Source: Leptolyngbya sp. KIOST-1
GTDB lineage: Bacteria > Cyanobacteriota > Cyanobacteriia > Phormidesmidales > Phormidesmidaceae
Reading direction: 5' to 3'
Length of the DNA stretch: 64,000 nt
Assembly (NCBI RefSeq): GCF_000763385.1
Contig: NZ_JQFA01000004.1
Span: 558,001-622,000, forward strand
Positions 25,722 through 34,574 of this stretch are shown one piece after another (position 1 is the stretch's first letter; each line of letters opens with the position of its first letter). The translations under genes were made by a program, and so were the position numbers. The notes under the pieces were generated by a model. The model saw only the letters and a list, made by a program, of their open reading frames with translations, was not told where the DNA came from and did not search any database.

Positions 25722-27824
25722 ATGCAGACCCCATCGCCAGTCAACATCTTGCTTGTGGACGATCAGCCCGAAAACCTGGTGGCGCTGGAGGCCATTTTGG
25801 GCGAACTGGAGGCCAACCTGGTCAAGTCCACCTCTGGAGAGGAGGCACTGCGCTGCCTGCTGCAGGAGGACTTTGCCGTGATTCTGCTGGATGTGCAGAT
25901 GCCGCAGATGGATGGCTTCGAGGTGGCCACGCTGATTCGGCGGCGGCCGCGATCCCAGGACACCCCGATTATCTTTTTGACCGCCTTTAGCAGCAGCGAA
26001 CAGTTTATGTTCAAGGGCTACGCCCTCGGTGCTGTGGATTACCTGATCAAACCGATCGCGCCCAACATTCTGCTGTCCAAGGTCGCCATTTTCATCGAGC
26101 TGTTCAAAAAGACTGAGGCCCTGCGCCAGAAGACCGCCACCCTGGAGCAGCAGACCACCCAGCTAGAGGCCATCAACACCGAACTTCAGGTCAGCGAAGA
26201 GCGGTTTCGCCTGCTCAGCACCTGTTCGCCGCTGGGGGTGTTTGTCACCGACCCGGAGGGCCACTGCATCTACACCAATCCACGGTTTCAGGCCATCTGT
26301 CGGGGGGTGCCCACCGCCGCCGGGCCCAGCTGGCTCGATTCGGTCCACCCCTGCGACCTCGACGGGGCGCGCTCCAGCTGGGCCGCCTACCTCCAGGAGG
26401 GGCAGGAATACGCCCAGGAGTTTCGGCTGCGGTCCGAGGGCGAGCCTGCCCGCTGGGCCTCAATCCGTGCGGCCCGCATGGTCTCGGAGCAAAAGACCTT
26501 TCTGGGCTACGTCGGCACCGTTGAAGATATCACCGAGCGCAAGCAGGCCGAGGCCGCCAATGCTCAGATCATGCGTGAGCAGGTGGCCCGTCAGGAGGCC
26601 GAAACCGCCAATCGCATGAAAGATGACTTTATTGCGGTGCTGTCCCACGAGCTGCGAACGCCGCTCAACTCCATTTTGGGCTGGGCTAACCTGCTGCAGG
26701 CGGGCAAGCTGGATCCGCAAAAAGTTGAGTTCGCCATCGACACCATCGAGCGCAATGCCCTGGTGCAGAAACAGCTAATCGAAGACATTCTCGACGTATC
26801 GCAAATTGTCCGCGGCAAGCTGCAGCTGCACCGCCAGCCCCTCGATCTGGTCACCGTGGCCGAAACCGCCCTGGAGACGGTGCGGCCAGCGGCCACGGCC
26901 AAGGCGATCGCCCTGACCACCAATTTCCACGACTACAATCGCCTGGAGGTGGTGGGCGACGCCCTGCGCCTCCAGCAAGTGATCTGGAACCTGCTGACCA
27001 ACGCCGTCAAGTTTACCCCCGAGCAGGGGCGGGTCGATGTGCACCTGTCCGTGGTAGCAGAGCTGCCCCAGGGCCAGCTACCCACCGGGTCTTGCGCCCT
27101 CTCGGGCGCTCCGGCCCCTGCCTACGCACAGTTGCGGGTCACCGATACCGGGCTGGGCATTGACGCCAATTTTTTGCCCCACATCTTCGATCGCTTTCGC
27201 CAGGCCGACAGCAGCATCACCCGCTCCCAGGGGGGGCTGGGGCTGGGGCTGGCGATCGTCCACCACCTGGTGGAGCAGCACCAGGGCTGCGTCTGGGCCG
27301 AGAGCGATGGCCTCAACCAGGGGGCGGCCTTTACCGTGGCCCTGCCGCTGACCGAGTCGCTCTCCCCTACAGCGCCCCCGCCGGCCCCGGCGCCCGCCGG
27401 GGAGGTTCCCCCCCAGCAGGCCCTGAGCGGCATGCCCATCCTGATCGTGGAGGACGATGGCGACACCCGCGATTTTTTGGCCTTCCTGCTGGAGTCCCAG
27501 GGGGCTGAGGTGACCGCCACCGCCTCCGGGGAGGAGGCCCTGCGCCTGATCGGCACCCTCCAGCCCGCCGTGCTGCTGTGCGACATCAGCATGCCCGACA
27601 TGGATGGCTACACCCTGGTTGAAAAGGTGCGATCGCAGCTGCCCGAACCCCAGGCCCATACCCCTGCGATCGCCATTACCGCCCACGCCCGGCTGTCCGA
27701 CCAGGCCAGGGCACTATCCACCGGGTTTCAGCACCACCTGCCCAAGCCCATCGAGGCCGAAGCGCTCATTCACGCCATTTTGCAGGTTGCCGGTGCCGGT
27801 TCTGAGCCCTCCGGGGCAGGGTAG
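25722..27824 (+). CDS. Hybrid response regulator/histidine kinase: REC-PAS-HisKA-HATPase-REC
   Basis: This is a 700-residue soluble signalling protein. The N-terminal receiver has its acceptor at D57 (LLDVQMPQMDG). A short coiled coil leads to a PAS domain (about 145-270, with a PAC-like FLGYVGTVEDITERKQ). The kinase core carries H309 (VLSHELRTP) and ATPase boxes (NLLTNAVKFT, DTGLGI, GLGLGLAI). A C-terminal receiver has its acceptor in CDISMPDMDG. ATG 25722 lies two bases after the CheB stop, with GGAG seven bases upstream. It is the last gene of the kinase-CheR-CheB-kinase run. Confidence 0.92.
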   Translation: MQTPSPVNILLVDDQPENLVALEAILGELEANLVKSTSGEEALRCLLQEDFAVILLDVQMPQMDGFEVATLIRRRPRSQDTPIIFLTAFSSSEQFMFKGYALGAVDYLIKPIAPNILLSKVAIFIELFKKTEALRQKTATLEQQTTQLEAINTELQVSEERFRLLSTCSPLGVFVTDPEGHCIYTNPRFQAICRGVPTAAGPSWLDSVHPCDLDGARSSWAAYLQEGQEYAQEFRLRSEGEPARWASIRAARMVSEQKTFLGYVGTVEDITERKQAEAANAQIMREQVARQEAETANRMKDDFIAVLSHELRTPLNSILGWANLLQAGKLDPQKVEFAIDTIERNALVQKQLIEDILDVSQIVRGKLQLHRQPLDLVTVAETALETVRPAATAKAIALTTNFHDYNRLEVVGDALRLQQVIWNLLTNAVKFTPEQGRVDVHLSVVAELPQGQLPTGSCALSGAPAPAYAQLRVTDTGLGIDANFLPHIFDRFRQADSSITRSQGGLGLGLAIVHHLVEQHQGCVWAESDGLNQGAAFTVALPLTESLSPTAPPPAPAPAGEVPPQQALSGMPILIVEDDGDTRDFLAFLLESQGAEVTATASGEEALRLIGTLQPAVLLCDISMPDMDGYTLVEKVRSQLPEPQAHTPAIAITAHARLSDQARALSTGFQHHLPKPIEAEALIHAILQVAGAGSEPSGAG

Positions 27825-28040
27825 GCCTGAACCTGTGGACCTGAACCTGAAGTCGATGTCCGGCGTCGTCTTCAGGCATCGGTACAGGCCCGCGGGCCAA
27901 AGCCGCAGGTAAAGAATTCTCTCAGTGCCCCCCAACCCAACCCTATCTTGGCGACAATCAAAACCGTTGGAAAAACTGTTGGGTCCACCGGCCTGCGCGG
28001 CTCAGGGTGTTTCGGCAAACTCACGCTGACCACCGCCACT

Positions 28041-28046
28041 AAGGAG
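28041..28046 (+). promoter_or_regulatory. Ribosome binding site of chlB
   Basis: AAGGAG ends nine bases before ATG 28056. It decides between this start and in-frame upstream starts, which would add about 36 residues not found in ChlB proteins. Confidence 0.8.
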
Positions 28047-28055
28047 ACTCACCCG

Positions 28056-29585
28056 ATGAAACTGGCCTACTGGATGTATGCCGGCCCGGCGCACATTGGC
28101 ACCCTGCGGATTGCCAGCTCGTTTAAGAACGTGCACGCGATCATGCACGCGCCACTGGGGGACGACTATTTCAATGTGATGCGATCGATGCTGGAGCGGG
28201 AGCGCAACTTTACCCCCGTCACCGCCAGCATTGTCGATCGCAACGTGCTGGCGCGCGGTTCCCAAGAAAAAGTGGTGGATAACATCGTCCGCAAAGACCA
28301 GGAAGAGCGCCCCGACCTGATTGTGCTCACCCCCACCTGCACCTCCAGCATTCTGCAAGAGGACCTGGCCAACTTTGTGCAGCGGGCCAGCCTGGATGCC
28401 AAAAGCGACGTGCTGCTGGCCGATGTCAACCACTACCGCGTCAACGAGCTTCAGGCCGCCGATCGCACCCTCCAGCAGATTGTGCAGTTTTATCTGGCCA
28501 AGGCCCGCAAACAGGGCACCCTGGCCACCGAAAAAACTGAGAAACCCTCGGTCAATATCCTCGGCCTCACCACCCTGGGCTTCCACAACAACCACGACTG
28601 CCGCGAGCTACGTACCCTGATGGCTCAGCTGGGCATTGAGGTCAACCTGGTCATGCCCGACGGGGCCAGCGTCCACGACCTGGCCACCCTGGGCCGGGCC
28701 TGGTTTAACCTGGTGCCCTACCGCGAGGTCGGCCCGCTGACGGCGGAGTACCTCAAAGAGGAACTGGGCATGCCCTACGTCGATATCACCCCCATGGGCA
28801 TTGTCGAAACCGCCCGCTGCGTCCGCGCCATCCAGCAGGTGCTAAATGAGCTGGGGGCCGAGGTCAACTACGACGCCTTCATCGACGAGCAGACCCGGTT
28901 TGTCAGCCAGGCGGCCTGGTTCTCGCGCTCCATCGACTGCCAGAACCTGACCGGCAAAAAGGCGGTGGTGTTTGGCGACAGCACCCACGCCGCCGCCATG
29001 ACCAAGATCCTGGCCCGGGAGATGGGCATTCACGTGGTGCTGGCGGGCACCTACTGCAAGTACGACGCCGACTGGTTCACCGCCGAGGTGGGCGAGTACT
29101 GCGACGAGATTTTGGTGAGTGAAGATAACGGGGAGATCGGCGATCGCATCGCCCAGATCGAACCCGCCGCCATCTTTGGCACCCAGATGGAGCGCCACGT
29201 GGGCAAGCGCCTCGACATCCCCTGCGGCGTGATCGCCGCCCCCATTCACATCCAGAACTTCCCGGTGGGCTACCGCCCCTTCATGGGCTACGAGGGAGCC
29301 AACCAGATCGTGGACCTGGTGTACAACTCCTTCACCCTGGGCATGGAAGACCACCTGCTGGAGTTCTTTGGCGGCCACGATACCAAGGAAGTGCTGACCA
29401 AGACCATGAGCGCCGACGCCGCTGGCCTCGACTGGAGCGCCGACGGCCTGGCGGAACTGCAAAAGATCCCCGGCTTTGTGCGGGGCAAGGTGCGGCGCAA
29501 CACCGAGAAGTTTGCCCAGTCCCAGGGCATTCACCAGATCACCGCCGAGGTTCTGTACGCAGCGAAGGAGGCGGTGGGGGCATAG
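28056..29585 (+). CDS. chlB: Light-independent protochlorophyllide reductase subunit B
   Basis: This 509-residue subunit of the dark-operative protochlorophyllide oxidoreductase (ChlL/ChlN/ChlB) reduces protochlorophyllide to chlorophyllide in chlorophyll synthesis without light. The N-terminus [15 protein letters not shown] and D36 (LGDDYFN), the aspartate that ligates the shared 4Fe-4S cluster in this family, are present, as are the nitrogenase-like segments ([13 protein letters not shown] and [10 protein letters not shown]). The length is as expected. chlL and chlN are not in the window, so chlB stands alone here. The enzyme is oxygen-sensitive. Confidence 0.97.
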   Translation: MKLAYWMYAGPAHIGTLRIASSFKNVHAIMHAPLGDDYFNVMRSMLERERNFTPVTASIVDRNVLARGSQEKVVDNIVRKDQEERPDLIVLTPTCTSSILQEDLANFVQRASLDAKSDVLLADVNHYRVNELQAADRTLQQIVQFYLAKARKQGTLATEKTEKPSVNILGLTTLGFHNNHDCRELRTLMAQLGIEVNLVMPDGASVHDLATLGRAWFNLVPYREVGPLTAEYLKEELGMPYVDITPMGIVETARCVRAIQQVLNELGAEVNYDAFIDEQTRFVSQAAWFSRSIDCQNLTGKKAVVFGDSTHAAAMTKILAREMGIHVVLAGTYCKYDADWFTAEVGEYCDEILVSEDNGEIGDRIAQIEPAAIFGTQMERHVGKRLDIPCGVIAAPIHIQNFPVGYRPFMGYEGANQIVDLVYNSFTLGMEDHLLEFFGGHDTKEVLTKTMSADAAGLDWSADGLAELQKIPGFVRGKVRRNTEKFAQSQGIHQITAEVLYAAKEAVGA

Positions 29586-29591
29586 AAAATC

Positions 29592-29694
29592 GGGTGTTGC
29601 TGAACTGAGGCATGAATCTGGGTAGGGGCAAACAGCCGTTTGCCCCTACGGGAGGCGTTGAATTTTTGATTTATGCCTGTGTTCAGCAACGCCC
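29592..29694. mobile_element. MITE-like element, about 103 bp
   Basis: The left end GGGTGTTGCTGAAC..AGGCATGAATC matches the reverse complement of the right end with four mismatches over 27 bases. The centre (29622-29649) is a perfect 12-base stem, GTAGGGGCAAAC/GTTTGCCCCTAC. The termini match those of the element at 60406. No coding capacity and no target duplication are visible. It begins seven bases after the chlB stop codon and may serve as its terminator. Confidence 0.7.
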
Positions 29695-29814
29695 TAATAG
29701 AGGTGTAGGCTGGGCACGTTCTGCTTTGCCCAGCTGCCCCAAACTTCGTAAGGATGGGCATAGACTTGTTTTCTATGCTTACTTTACGTTCATCTAGGGC
29801 AGCAGCTATTCACC

Positions 29815-30261
29815 ATGTCTACAAAAGCCACCATCGCCTATGGGCAGACGTTTCACTTCTATCATGAAGCGCTGGACGACGACTACGTGTACCTGGAACT
29901 AGAGCAGGTGCAGTTTGAAGCCTCCTATAATCGGGTTATGGTGCCAATTCCGGTTCACATTTGGGAGGTGATTCGGCAGTATCCCGGTATTGATCTATCC
30001 TGGGCTGACAAGACCGATACAGAGATTTCAGACTACGTGAGCCAGAACGTAGACGATCGCATTCGCGACTACGAAGCGGCTGATCCCGATAAGAAGGGCT
30101 GGGTTTCGCTCTGTGGTGGCTTGGTGTTTGGCAAAGCCGATGAACCTCGGGACGCTCAGATTGAGCAGGGGGTAGCCCACTACCAACGGCTGCGGCAGCA
30201 CCAGCAGCAGGTCAAGGCTGCGATTGCAGAGCTACAGCAGGCCCAGCGCAACCCGGCCTAG
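29815..30261 (+). CDS. Conserved-looking protein, unknown function
   Basis: This 148-residue protein has a mixed alpha/beta N-terminal part (FHFYHEALDDDYVYLELEQ; VPIPVHIWEVIRQYPGIDLSW) and a Gln-rich C-terminal helix (LRQHQQQVKAAIAELQQAQ). No signal peptide or membrane segment is seen and no family is recognised. The next gene starts 14 bases after its stop, so the two probably form an operon. Confidence 0.7.
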   Translation: MSTKATIAYGQTFHFYHEALDDDYVYLELEQVQFEASYNRVMVPIPVHIWEVIRQYPGIDLSWADKTDTEISDYVSQNVDDRIRDYEAADPDKKGWVSLCGGLVFGKADEPRDAQIEQGVAHYQRLRQHQQQVKAAIAELQQAQRNPA

Positions 30262-30275
30262 TTTTACGGTGCCCC

Positions 30276-30791
30276 ATGCTTGAGCTGAGCAAAGTGCAAC
30301 ATCTAGCAGAGACCTACGCGCCCCAAGAGCTGTTTGCGGCCCTGGTGTGGCAGCGGCAGTTTAACCTGTTCGACGGGCCGCAGGTGATTACTGATTTGGC
30401 GAACCATACTGACCTATGGGAGAGCTTTGTGTTCACCAAGCCCGTTTTTGCACCCGACAAGCGCGGGCTGAGCTTCAGCGGTGTGGTGGATACGCTGCTG
30501 GCGATGGCCAACTACCGCCCCATGCCAGACACCAGCATCATCCACTTTGTGCAGTACCCGGCGGATACGCTCTACATTTTGGCGGAGAACCAGGATGCGA
30601 CTGTGGCGCAGCTGATGGAGTTGGGCAAAAAGTGGAAGGCTGATGAGGTCTCTGCGTTTGATGGCGCTCTCGCAGAGGAGGAGGACTGGAAGTTTAGAAA
30701 CTATCTGTCGCTGCGGCTGAAGGAGGGTCTGTGGGGCAAGCAGTCTGATCAGGATCGAGATGCGATCGTCGTCTCCTACTGGTGGGATTAA
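30276..30791 (+). CDS. Protein of unknown function paired with the preceding gene
   Basis: The 171-residue soluble product is mostly alpha/beta with notable aromatic content (ELFAALVWQRQFNLFDGPQ; VAQLMELGKKWKADEV; a C-terminal VVSYWWD). No domain is recognised. It is probably co-transcribed with the gene at 29815. The pair sits at the left edge of a toxin-antitoxin/Uma2/NACHT region, so a role in that accessory context is possible but unsupported. Confidence 0.7.
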   Translation: MLELSKVQHLAETYAPQELFAALVWQRQFNLFDGPQVITDLANHTDLWESFVFTKPVFAPDKRGLSFSGVVDTLLAMANYRPMPDTSIIHFVQYPADTLYILAENQDATVAQLMELGKKWKADEVSAFDGALAEEEDWKFRNYLSLRLKEGLWGKQSDQDRDAIVVSYWWD

Positions 30792-30808
30792 GGCAGACAA
30801 GACCCCTA

Positions 30809-30885
30809 TGCCACAATAGGATCAGGCGTCACTTCCATTCATCTCTATGACTGCTGCCACAGACCTGCGATCGCTGAGCGTACAA
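30809..30885 (+). repeat. Direct repeat copy A: Uma2 leader and first 13 codons
   Basis: From TGCCACAATA (30809) through ATG 30847 and the codons for TAATDLRSLSVQ, this segment closely matches 31804-31881 in front of and inside the complete Uma2 gene. The coding part differs by only a few synonymous bases. It marks a partial gene duplication. Confidence 0.8.
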
Positions 30886-31032
30886 GCTATGGTTCGTAGA
30901 TACGTCCCGGAAGGTAAGTCTTTGGTAGATGAGCTGATTAGCGATCGCCGGGCTGAGGCTGAACTATTTGGCGCTACAGCCTCTTGTGCCACAATAAGGT
31001 TAAGATTCGGGCTTTCTGATGGTGACCTATAA
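30847..31032 (+). pseudogene. Chimeric remnant: Uma2 N-terminus fused to an antitoxin-like tail
   Basis: The 61-codon frame begins with the 13 residues MTAATDLRSLSVQ, shared with the Uma2 protein at 31843. It then switches to VRRYVPEGKSLVDELISDRRAEA, which resembles the C-terminal end of small cyanobacterial antitoxin-like proteins. The remaining residues look random. It is best read as debris of two genes fused by recombination. It could still be translated because the start region is intact. Confidence 0.6.
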
Positions 31033-31046
31033 GTAGAACTTAAACT

Positions 31047-31298
31047 ATGAAAATCACCCTAGATATTCCTGATAGCCTGGCCGCAAGCCACACCTTCTCT
31101 CAGGTTGACTGGTTACAAGAGATTGCCGTAGCGCTCTTTCAGCAAGAGCTAGTTACCCTTGGCACGGCTAGCCAACTCGCTGGGATGAATCAAGTGGCCT
31201 TTCAAGAGCTGCTGTACGATCGCGGCATTGGCCTGCATTACGATCTGGCCGATTACCAGGCCGACATTGCTAGCCTGCGCGACAACAACTGGCGGTGA
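31047..31298 (+). CDS. UPF0175 family antitoxin
   Basis: This 83-residue protein fits UPF0175: an N-terminal strand KITLDIPDSL, then helices EIAVALFQQELVTLGTASQLAGMNQVAFQELLYDRGI, the helix-turn-helix-like core (split over residues 25-62), and the usual YDLADYQADI segment. UPF0175 proteins are antitoxins or regulators paired with DUF3368 PIN-like toxins. Its last four bases overlap the GTG start of the toxin gene. Confidence 0.9.
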   Translation: MKITLDIPDSLAASHTFSQVDWLQEIAVALFQQELVTLGTASQLAGMNQVAFQELLYDRGIGLHYDLADYQADIASLRDNNWR

Positions 31299-31786
31299 TT
31301 ATTGTCAGCGATACGTCGCCCATCAGTAACTTGCTGAGAATTGGGCAATTGCCCCTGCTGCAAGTGCTTTATGGCCGCGTAGTGATTCCTGAAAGCGTCT
31401 ATGAAGAAATTAGGGAATTAGAATCCTTTGGCATAGATACGTCCTGGTTGAGCAACACCGAGTGGATTACCATTCAGCCTGTGGGCAATAGAGCCTTTGC
31501 TGAAAGCCTAAAAAATGAGCTTGACCCCGGCGAAGCCGAAGCCATTGCCCTAGCGATTGAACTTAAGGCCGATCGTCTTTTAATGGATGAGCGTTTGGGG
31601 CGGCAGGTGGCCCAACGGTTTAGCCTGAAAGTAACTGGGTTGTTAGGAGTGCTGGTGGCGGCAAAGCAAGACAGGCTAATTGCTGAGCTGAAGCCCATTT
31701 TAGACGACCTGATAACCCAGGCTAAGTTTAGAGTTCACTCAGACCTGTATCGTCAGATATTGCAGGACGTTGATGAGTGGGGTTAG
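31295..31786 (+). CDS. DUF3368 PIN-like toxin
   Basis: This 163-residue PIN-fold protein begins IIVSDTSPISNLLRIGQ, the DUF3368 hallmark with the first acidic residue. Further acidic positions are ELDPGEAEAIALA and LLMDERLGR, and VTGLLGVLVAAK follows. The family is predicted to be a metal-dependent RNase toxin. Start is GTG 31295, overlapping the antitoxin stop (GTGA). Both genes look complete, so the module is probably active. Confidence 0.9.
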   Translation: MIIVSDTSPISNLLRIGQLPLLQVLYGRVVIPESVYEEIRELESFGIDTSWLSNTEWITIQPVGNRAFAESLKNELDPGEAEAIALAIELKADRLLMDERLGRQVAQRFSLKVTGLLGVLVAAKQDRLIAELKPILDDLITQAKFRVHSDLYRQILQDVDEWG

Positions 31787-31803
31787 GTGAGCCAAAACCC
31801 CTG

Positions 31804-31881
31804 TGCCACAATGAGAGCAAGCAACACCCACCACGTATCTCTATGACGGCTGCTACAGACCTGCGATCGCTGAGCGTGCAA
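31804..31881 (+). repeat. Direct repeat copy B: Uma2 leader and first 13 codons
   Basis: This is the intact counterpart of the repeat at 30809. It contains TGCCACAATG at 31804, ATG 31843 and the codons for TAATDLRSLSVQ. A shorter third match of the leader (TGCCACAATA at 30987) precedes the UPF0175 gene. Confidence 0.8.
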
Positions 31882-32418
31882 GACTACCACCGCATGGTAG
31901 AAGCGGGAATTTTGGCGGCGGATGAGCGGGTGGAACTGATCGAAGGACAGCTCTATACGATTGCAGCTAAGGGAACGGCCCACAGCGCCGCAGTGACGCG
32001 CATCGATCGGGTGTTGTCGCGGCTGTTGGCGGGGCGGGCGCTGTTGCGGTTTCAAGACCCGGTGCAGTTGAGCGACCTTTCTGAGCCGGAACCCGATGTG
32101 GCAGTTGTTCACATCAATCCACTGGACTACGAAGACCACCACCCAACGCCGGGGGAAATCTTTTGGCTGATTGAGGTGGCCGATGGCACGCTGCGGCGCG
32201 ATCGTGACCTGAAGGTGCCGGTGTATGGGCGATCGGGCATTGCTGAATACTGGATTTTAGATGTGCAGGAGCGGTGCCTGTATGTGTTTCGGCAGCCAGA
32301 GGCGGAGAGGTATGGGATGGAGCAGAAGCTCTATGAGGGAGAGACTATTGCACCCCTGGCGTTTCCCGATTGCGAGATTGCAGTGCGGGAGTTGGTGCGA
32401 TCGGGCGAGCGGAGATAA
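31843..32418 (+). CDS. Uma2 family protein (PD-(D/E)xK-like)
   Basis: This 191-residue protein belongs to the Uma2 family, greatly expanded in cyanobacteria, with a restriction-endonuclease-like fold. Landmarks are ERVELIEGQLY, SEPEPDVAVV, EIFWLIEVADGTLRRDRDLKVPVYGRSGIAEYWILD (split over residues 105-145) and a final EIAVRELV. The E/D-x-ExK-like residues suggest nuclease potential, but no function is proven for the family. ATG 31843 is preferred. Its stop overlaps the start of the NACHT gene (TAATG), which suggests co-translation. Confidence 0.9.
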   Translation: MTAATDLRSLSVQDYHRMVEAGILAADERVELIEGQLYTIAAKGTAHSAAVTRIDRVLSRLLAGRALLRFQDPVQLSDLSEPEPDVAVVHINPLDYEDHHPTPGEIFWLIEVADGTLRRDRDLKVPVYGRSGIAEYWILDVQERCLYVFRQPEAERYGMEQKLYEGETIAPLAFPDCEIAVRELVRSGERR

Positions 32419-34574
32419 TGAGCGGTAGTGGCGGTTCTGGCGGATATGAATACCAAGACAATGCTGTTGGATACGTAGCGGCTCATATTTTGGCTGCTAG
32501 AGCACTTGATTGGGAGCTTGAGACTGGAGCATTAGATATCCCAACTGCTGTAGCGGTAGAGACAAATGGGCCAGGGGATGATCTCTGTATTACTTTGCAG
32601 AACAATGTCATTACCGAACTGCAAGCCAAACACGGATTAACAAAGGACAAGCTTTTTAATCCACTCCTGAAGTTAGCTAAAGGTTTACATGAAAACCCAG
32701 CTATGTACGGAGTCTTACTTACAGACTCATCAGCAAGTCTGACTATTCGAAGGGATCTGCGGCAGGATCTCGTGAAGCTTGGGCAAGAACGTTATGACAG
32801 ATTAAAATCCATAACCTTGGAATTTCAAGATCAGCTTTCTTCGGCCAATTTACCTAGACAAGATCCAAATATATTCCGTAGGCTCCGTATTATTGTTTTA
32901 GATCTAGATGATGACTTGCAAGGGGCAAAAATAGCTCAGAATCTCTTGTCAAATTTAATTTCAGACCAAAATCAGGCTAGCCTGGTCTGGAAGATTCTGT
33001 GTGATGAAGGTCGAAAGCTTGCCAGCAATCCAGGAAGAAGGGATATTTACGCTTGGCGATTGCTTCTACAGAAGCATTCTATCTTTATTTCAGGGCAGGG
33101 AAATAGCGAAGGGTTCAGTCAGCAAACAAGCTGGCCAGAACTATGCCGAAAAATGCTGCCAACGGAGCTAGATTCAAATCCCCTCATCTCTGGGGATGGT
33201 GTAACGCTTGGCATTGAAGATATTTTGCCTTTAGATCTCGCAGAACGAAAAGAAAGACCTAGGCCAACGCGCGATCCTTCTCCTGAGAACTCTCAACAGG
33301 CTTTGGAAGAGCAAGAAGTACCTCTGCCCTACGATCAATTGTTCGTACGTGTTTTATCTGAATGTAGAAGCCTTAATCAACAAGGAAAAGGAATAGCTAT
33401 TATAGGGGAACCCGGAGCGGGAAAGACAACGCTGTTGTGTGCGATCGCAAACTGGATTCTAAAACAGGATGAACTTCCCATCTTTGTTTCGCTTCGAGAT
33501 TTGGACAGCAAATTAGAAGACTATGTTCTGCAGACTTGGCTTAGGCAAGCCAGTAATGCACTAAAAGCATCAGAGCAGCTTCAGGATGCTTTAGTGAAGC
33601 GATGTAACGCTCGTCAAGTATGGCTATTGCTTGATGGCATAGATGAGATGAGTCAGGCAGATCGAACCTTATATAACCTTGCCCAAGAATTGGGAAAAGG
33701 ATGGCTCAGCAATGCTCGTGTCGTATTAACCTGCCGAATCAATATTTGGGATGCTAACAGAAATGACTTAGGTTCAAATTTTCAAAGCTTTAGAAGTAGA
33801 GGATTAAAGCACGGAGATCAAACTGTCTTTATAAGAAACTTTTTTGCACAAGCACAACAACCGGAAACTGGTGAGAAGCTTATCAAGGAGATAAAGAATG
33901 CTCCATTTAGGCTGAAAGACTTAATTAAAAGTCCTCTATGGCTCACCCTGCTGTGTCGTACTTGGAAGCGGCGATCAGGAAAGTTGCCGAAAACCAAAAC
34001 AGAACTTTATAGAGGCTTTGTTAATACACTTTATGAATGGAAAAATAAGCCGTGCATTCCTGTGGGAAGGCGGCATCTTCTAGAACGAGCATTAGGAGAG
34101 ATATCCAAAAGGCTAATTGATCGGGAAGTCTCCCGGTTTAGTTTTTCGGAGTCTTTCATTTGCGAAGAACTAAATAGATTTGATCCTTCTTTTTTTGGCA
34201 TTGCCTGTGAACTAGGCTGGATCAATAAGTTAGGTATAGCGGCAGGAAATTCGGAAGAGCCTATTTATACTTTCTTGCATCCTACGTTCCAAGAATATTT
34301 TGCAGCAAAAGCAGTTCACGATGACCATTTCTTTTTGCATCATATCCCTGATGATCCAAGCAAAGGGAGATATCGAGTTCTTGAACCACAATGGAAAGAA
34401 TGTTTTCTTTTTTGGCTAGGTAGAGAAGATGTTTCTGAGGAATGCAAGAACCATCTGATCGAAGCGTTAGCCAATCTTGCTGATGAGTGTGATGGCTCTA
34501 CCAGTATAAGGCAAAGTGCTTGGCAGTATCAGGAATTTCAGAGTTTGTCGAATGCAATCTTAAAAAAATCTTGA
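32418..34574 (+). CDS. NACHT NTPase with N-terminal nuclease-like domain (5' part of a frameshifted gene)
   Basis: The 718-residue product starts MSGSGGSGGYEYQ. Residues 1-230 resemble the PD-(D/E)xK domain of Cap4/DUF4297-type proteins: D54/D55, then E67-L-Q69-A-K71, and helix HILAARAL. The NACHT STAND ATPase follows, with Walker A at 330-338 (GEPGAGKTT), a Walker B region at 402-410 with D406 and D409-E410 (LLLDGIDEM), a sensor arginine region (VVLTCRINIWD) and a winged-helix end (FLHPTFQEYFAAKAV). Bacterial NACHT proteins are implicated in phage defence. At about 34494 the frame shifts, and the last 26 residues are out-of-frame readthrough. Codon use is strikingly AT-rich, a sign of transfer. 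Confidence 0.85.
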   Translation: MSGSGGSGGYEYQDNAVGYVAAHILAARALDWELETGALDIPTAVAVETNGPGDDLCITLQNNVITELQAKHGLTKDKLFNPLLKLAKGLHENPAMYGVLLTDSSASLTIRRDLRQDLVKLGQERYDRLKSITLEFQDQLSSANLPRQDPNIFRRLRIIVLDLDDDLQGAKIAQNLLSNLISDQNQASLVWKILCDEGRKLASNPGRRDIYAWRLLLQKHSIFISGQGNSEGFSQQTSWPELCRKMLPTELDSNPLISGDGVTLGIEDILPLDLAERKERPRPTRDPSPENSQQALEEQEVPLPYDQLFVRVLSECRSLNQQGKGIAIIGEPGAGKTTLLCAIANWILKQDELPIFVSLRDLDSKLEDYVLQTWLRQASNALKASEQLQDALVKRCNARQVWLLLDGIDEMSQADRTLYNLAQELGKGWLSNARVVLTCRINIWDANRNDLGSNFQSFRSRGLKHGDQTVFIRNFFAQAQQPETGEKLIKEIKNAPFRLKDLIKSPLWLTLLCRTWKRRSGKLPKTKTELYRGFVNTLYEWKNKPCIPVGRRHLLERALGEISKRLIDREVSRFSFSESFICEELNRFDPSFFGIACELGWINKLGIAAGNSEEPIYTFLHPTFQEYFAAKAVHDDHFFLHHIPDDPSKGRYRVLEPQWKECFLFWLGREDVSEECKNHLIEALANLADECDGSTSIRQSAWQYQEFQSLSNAILKKS

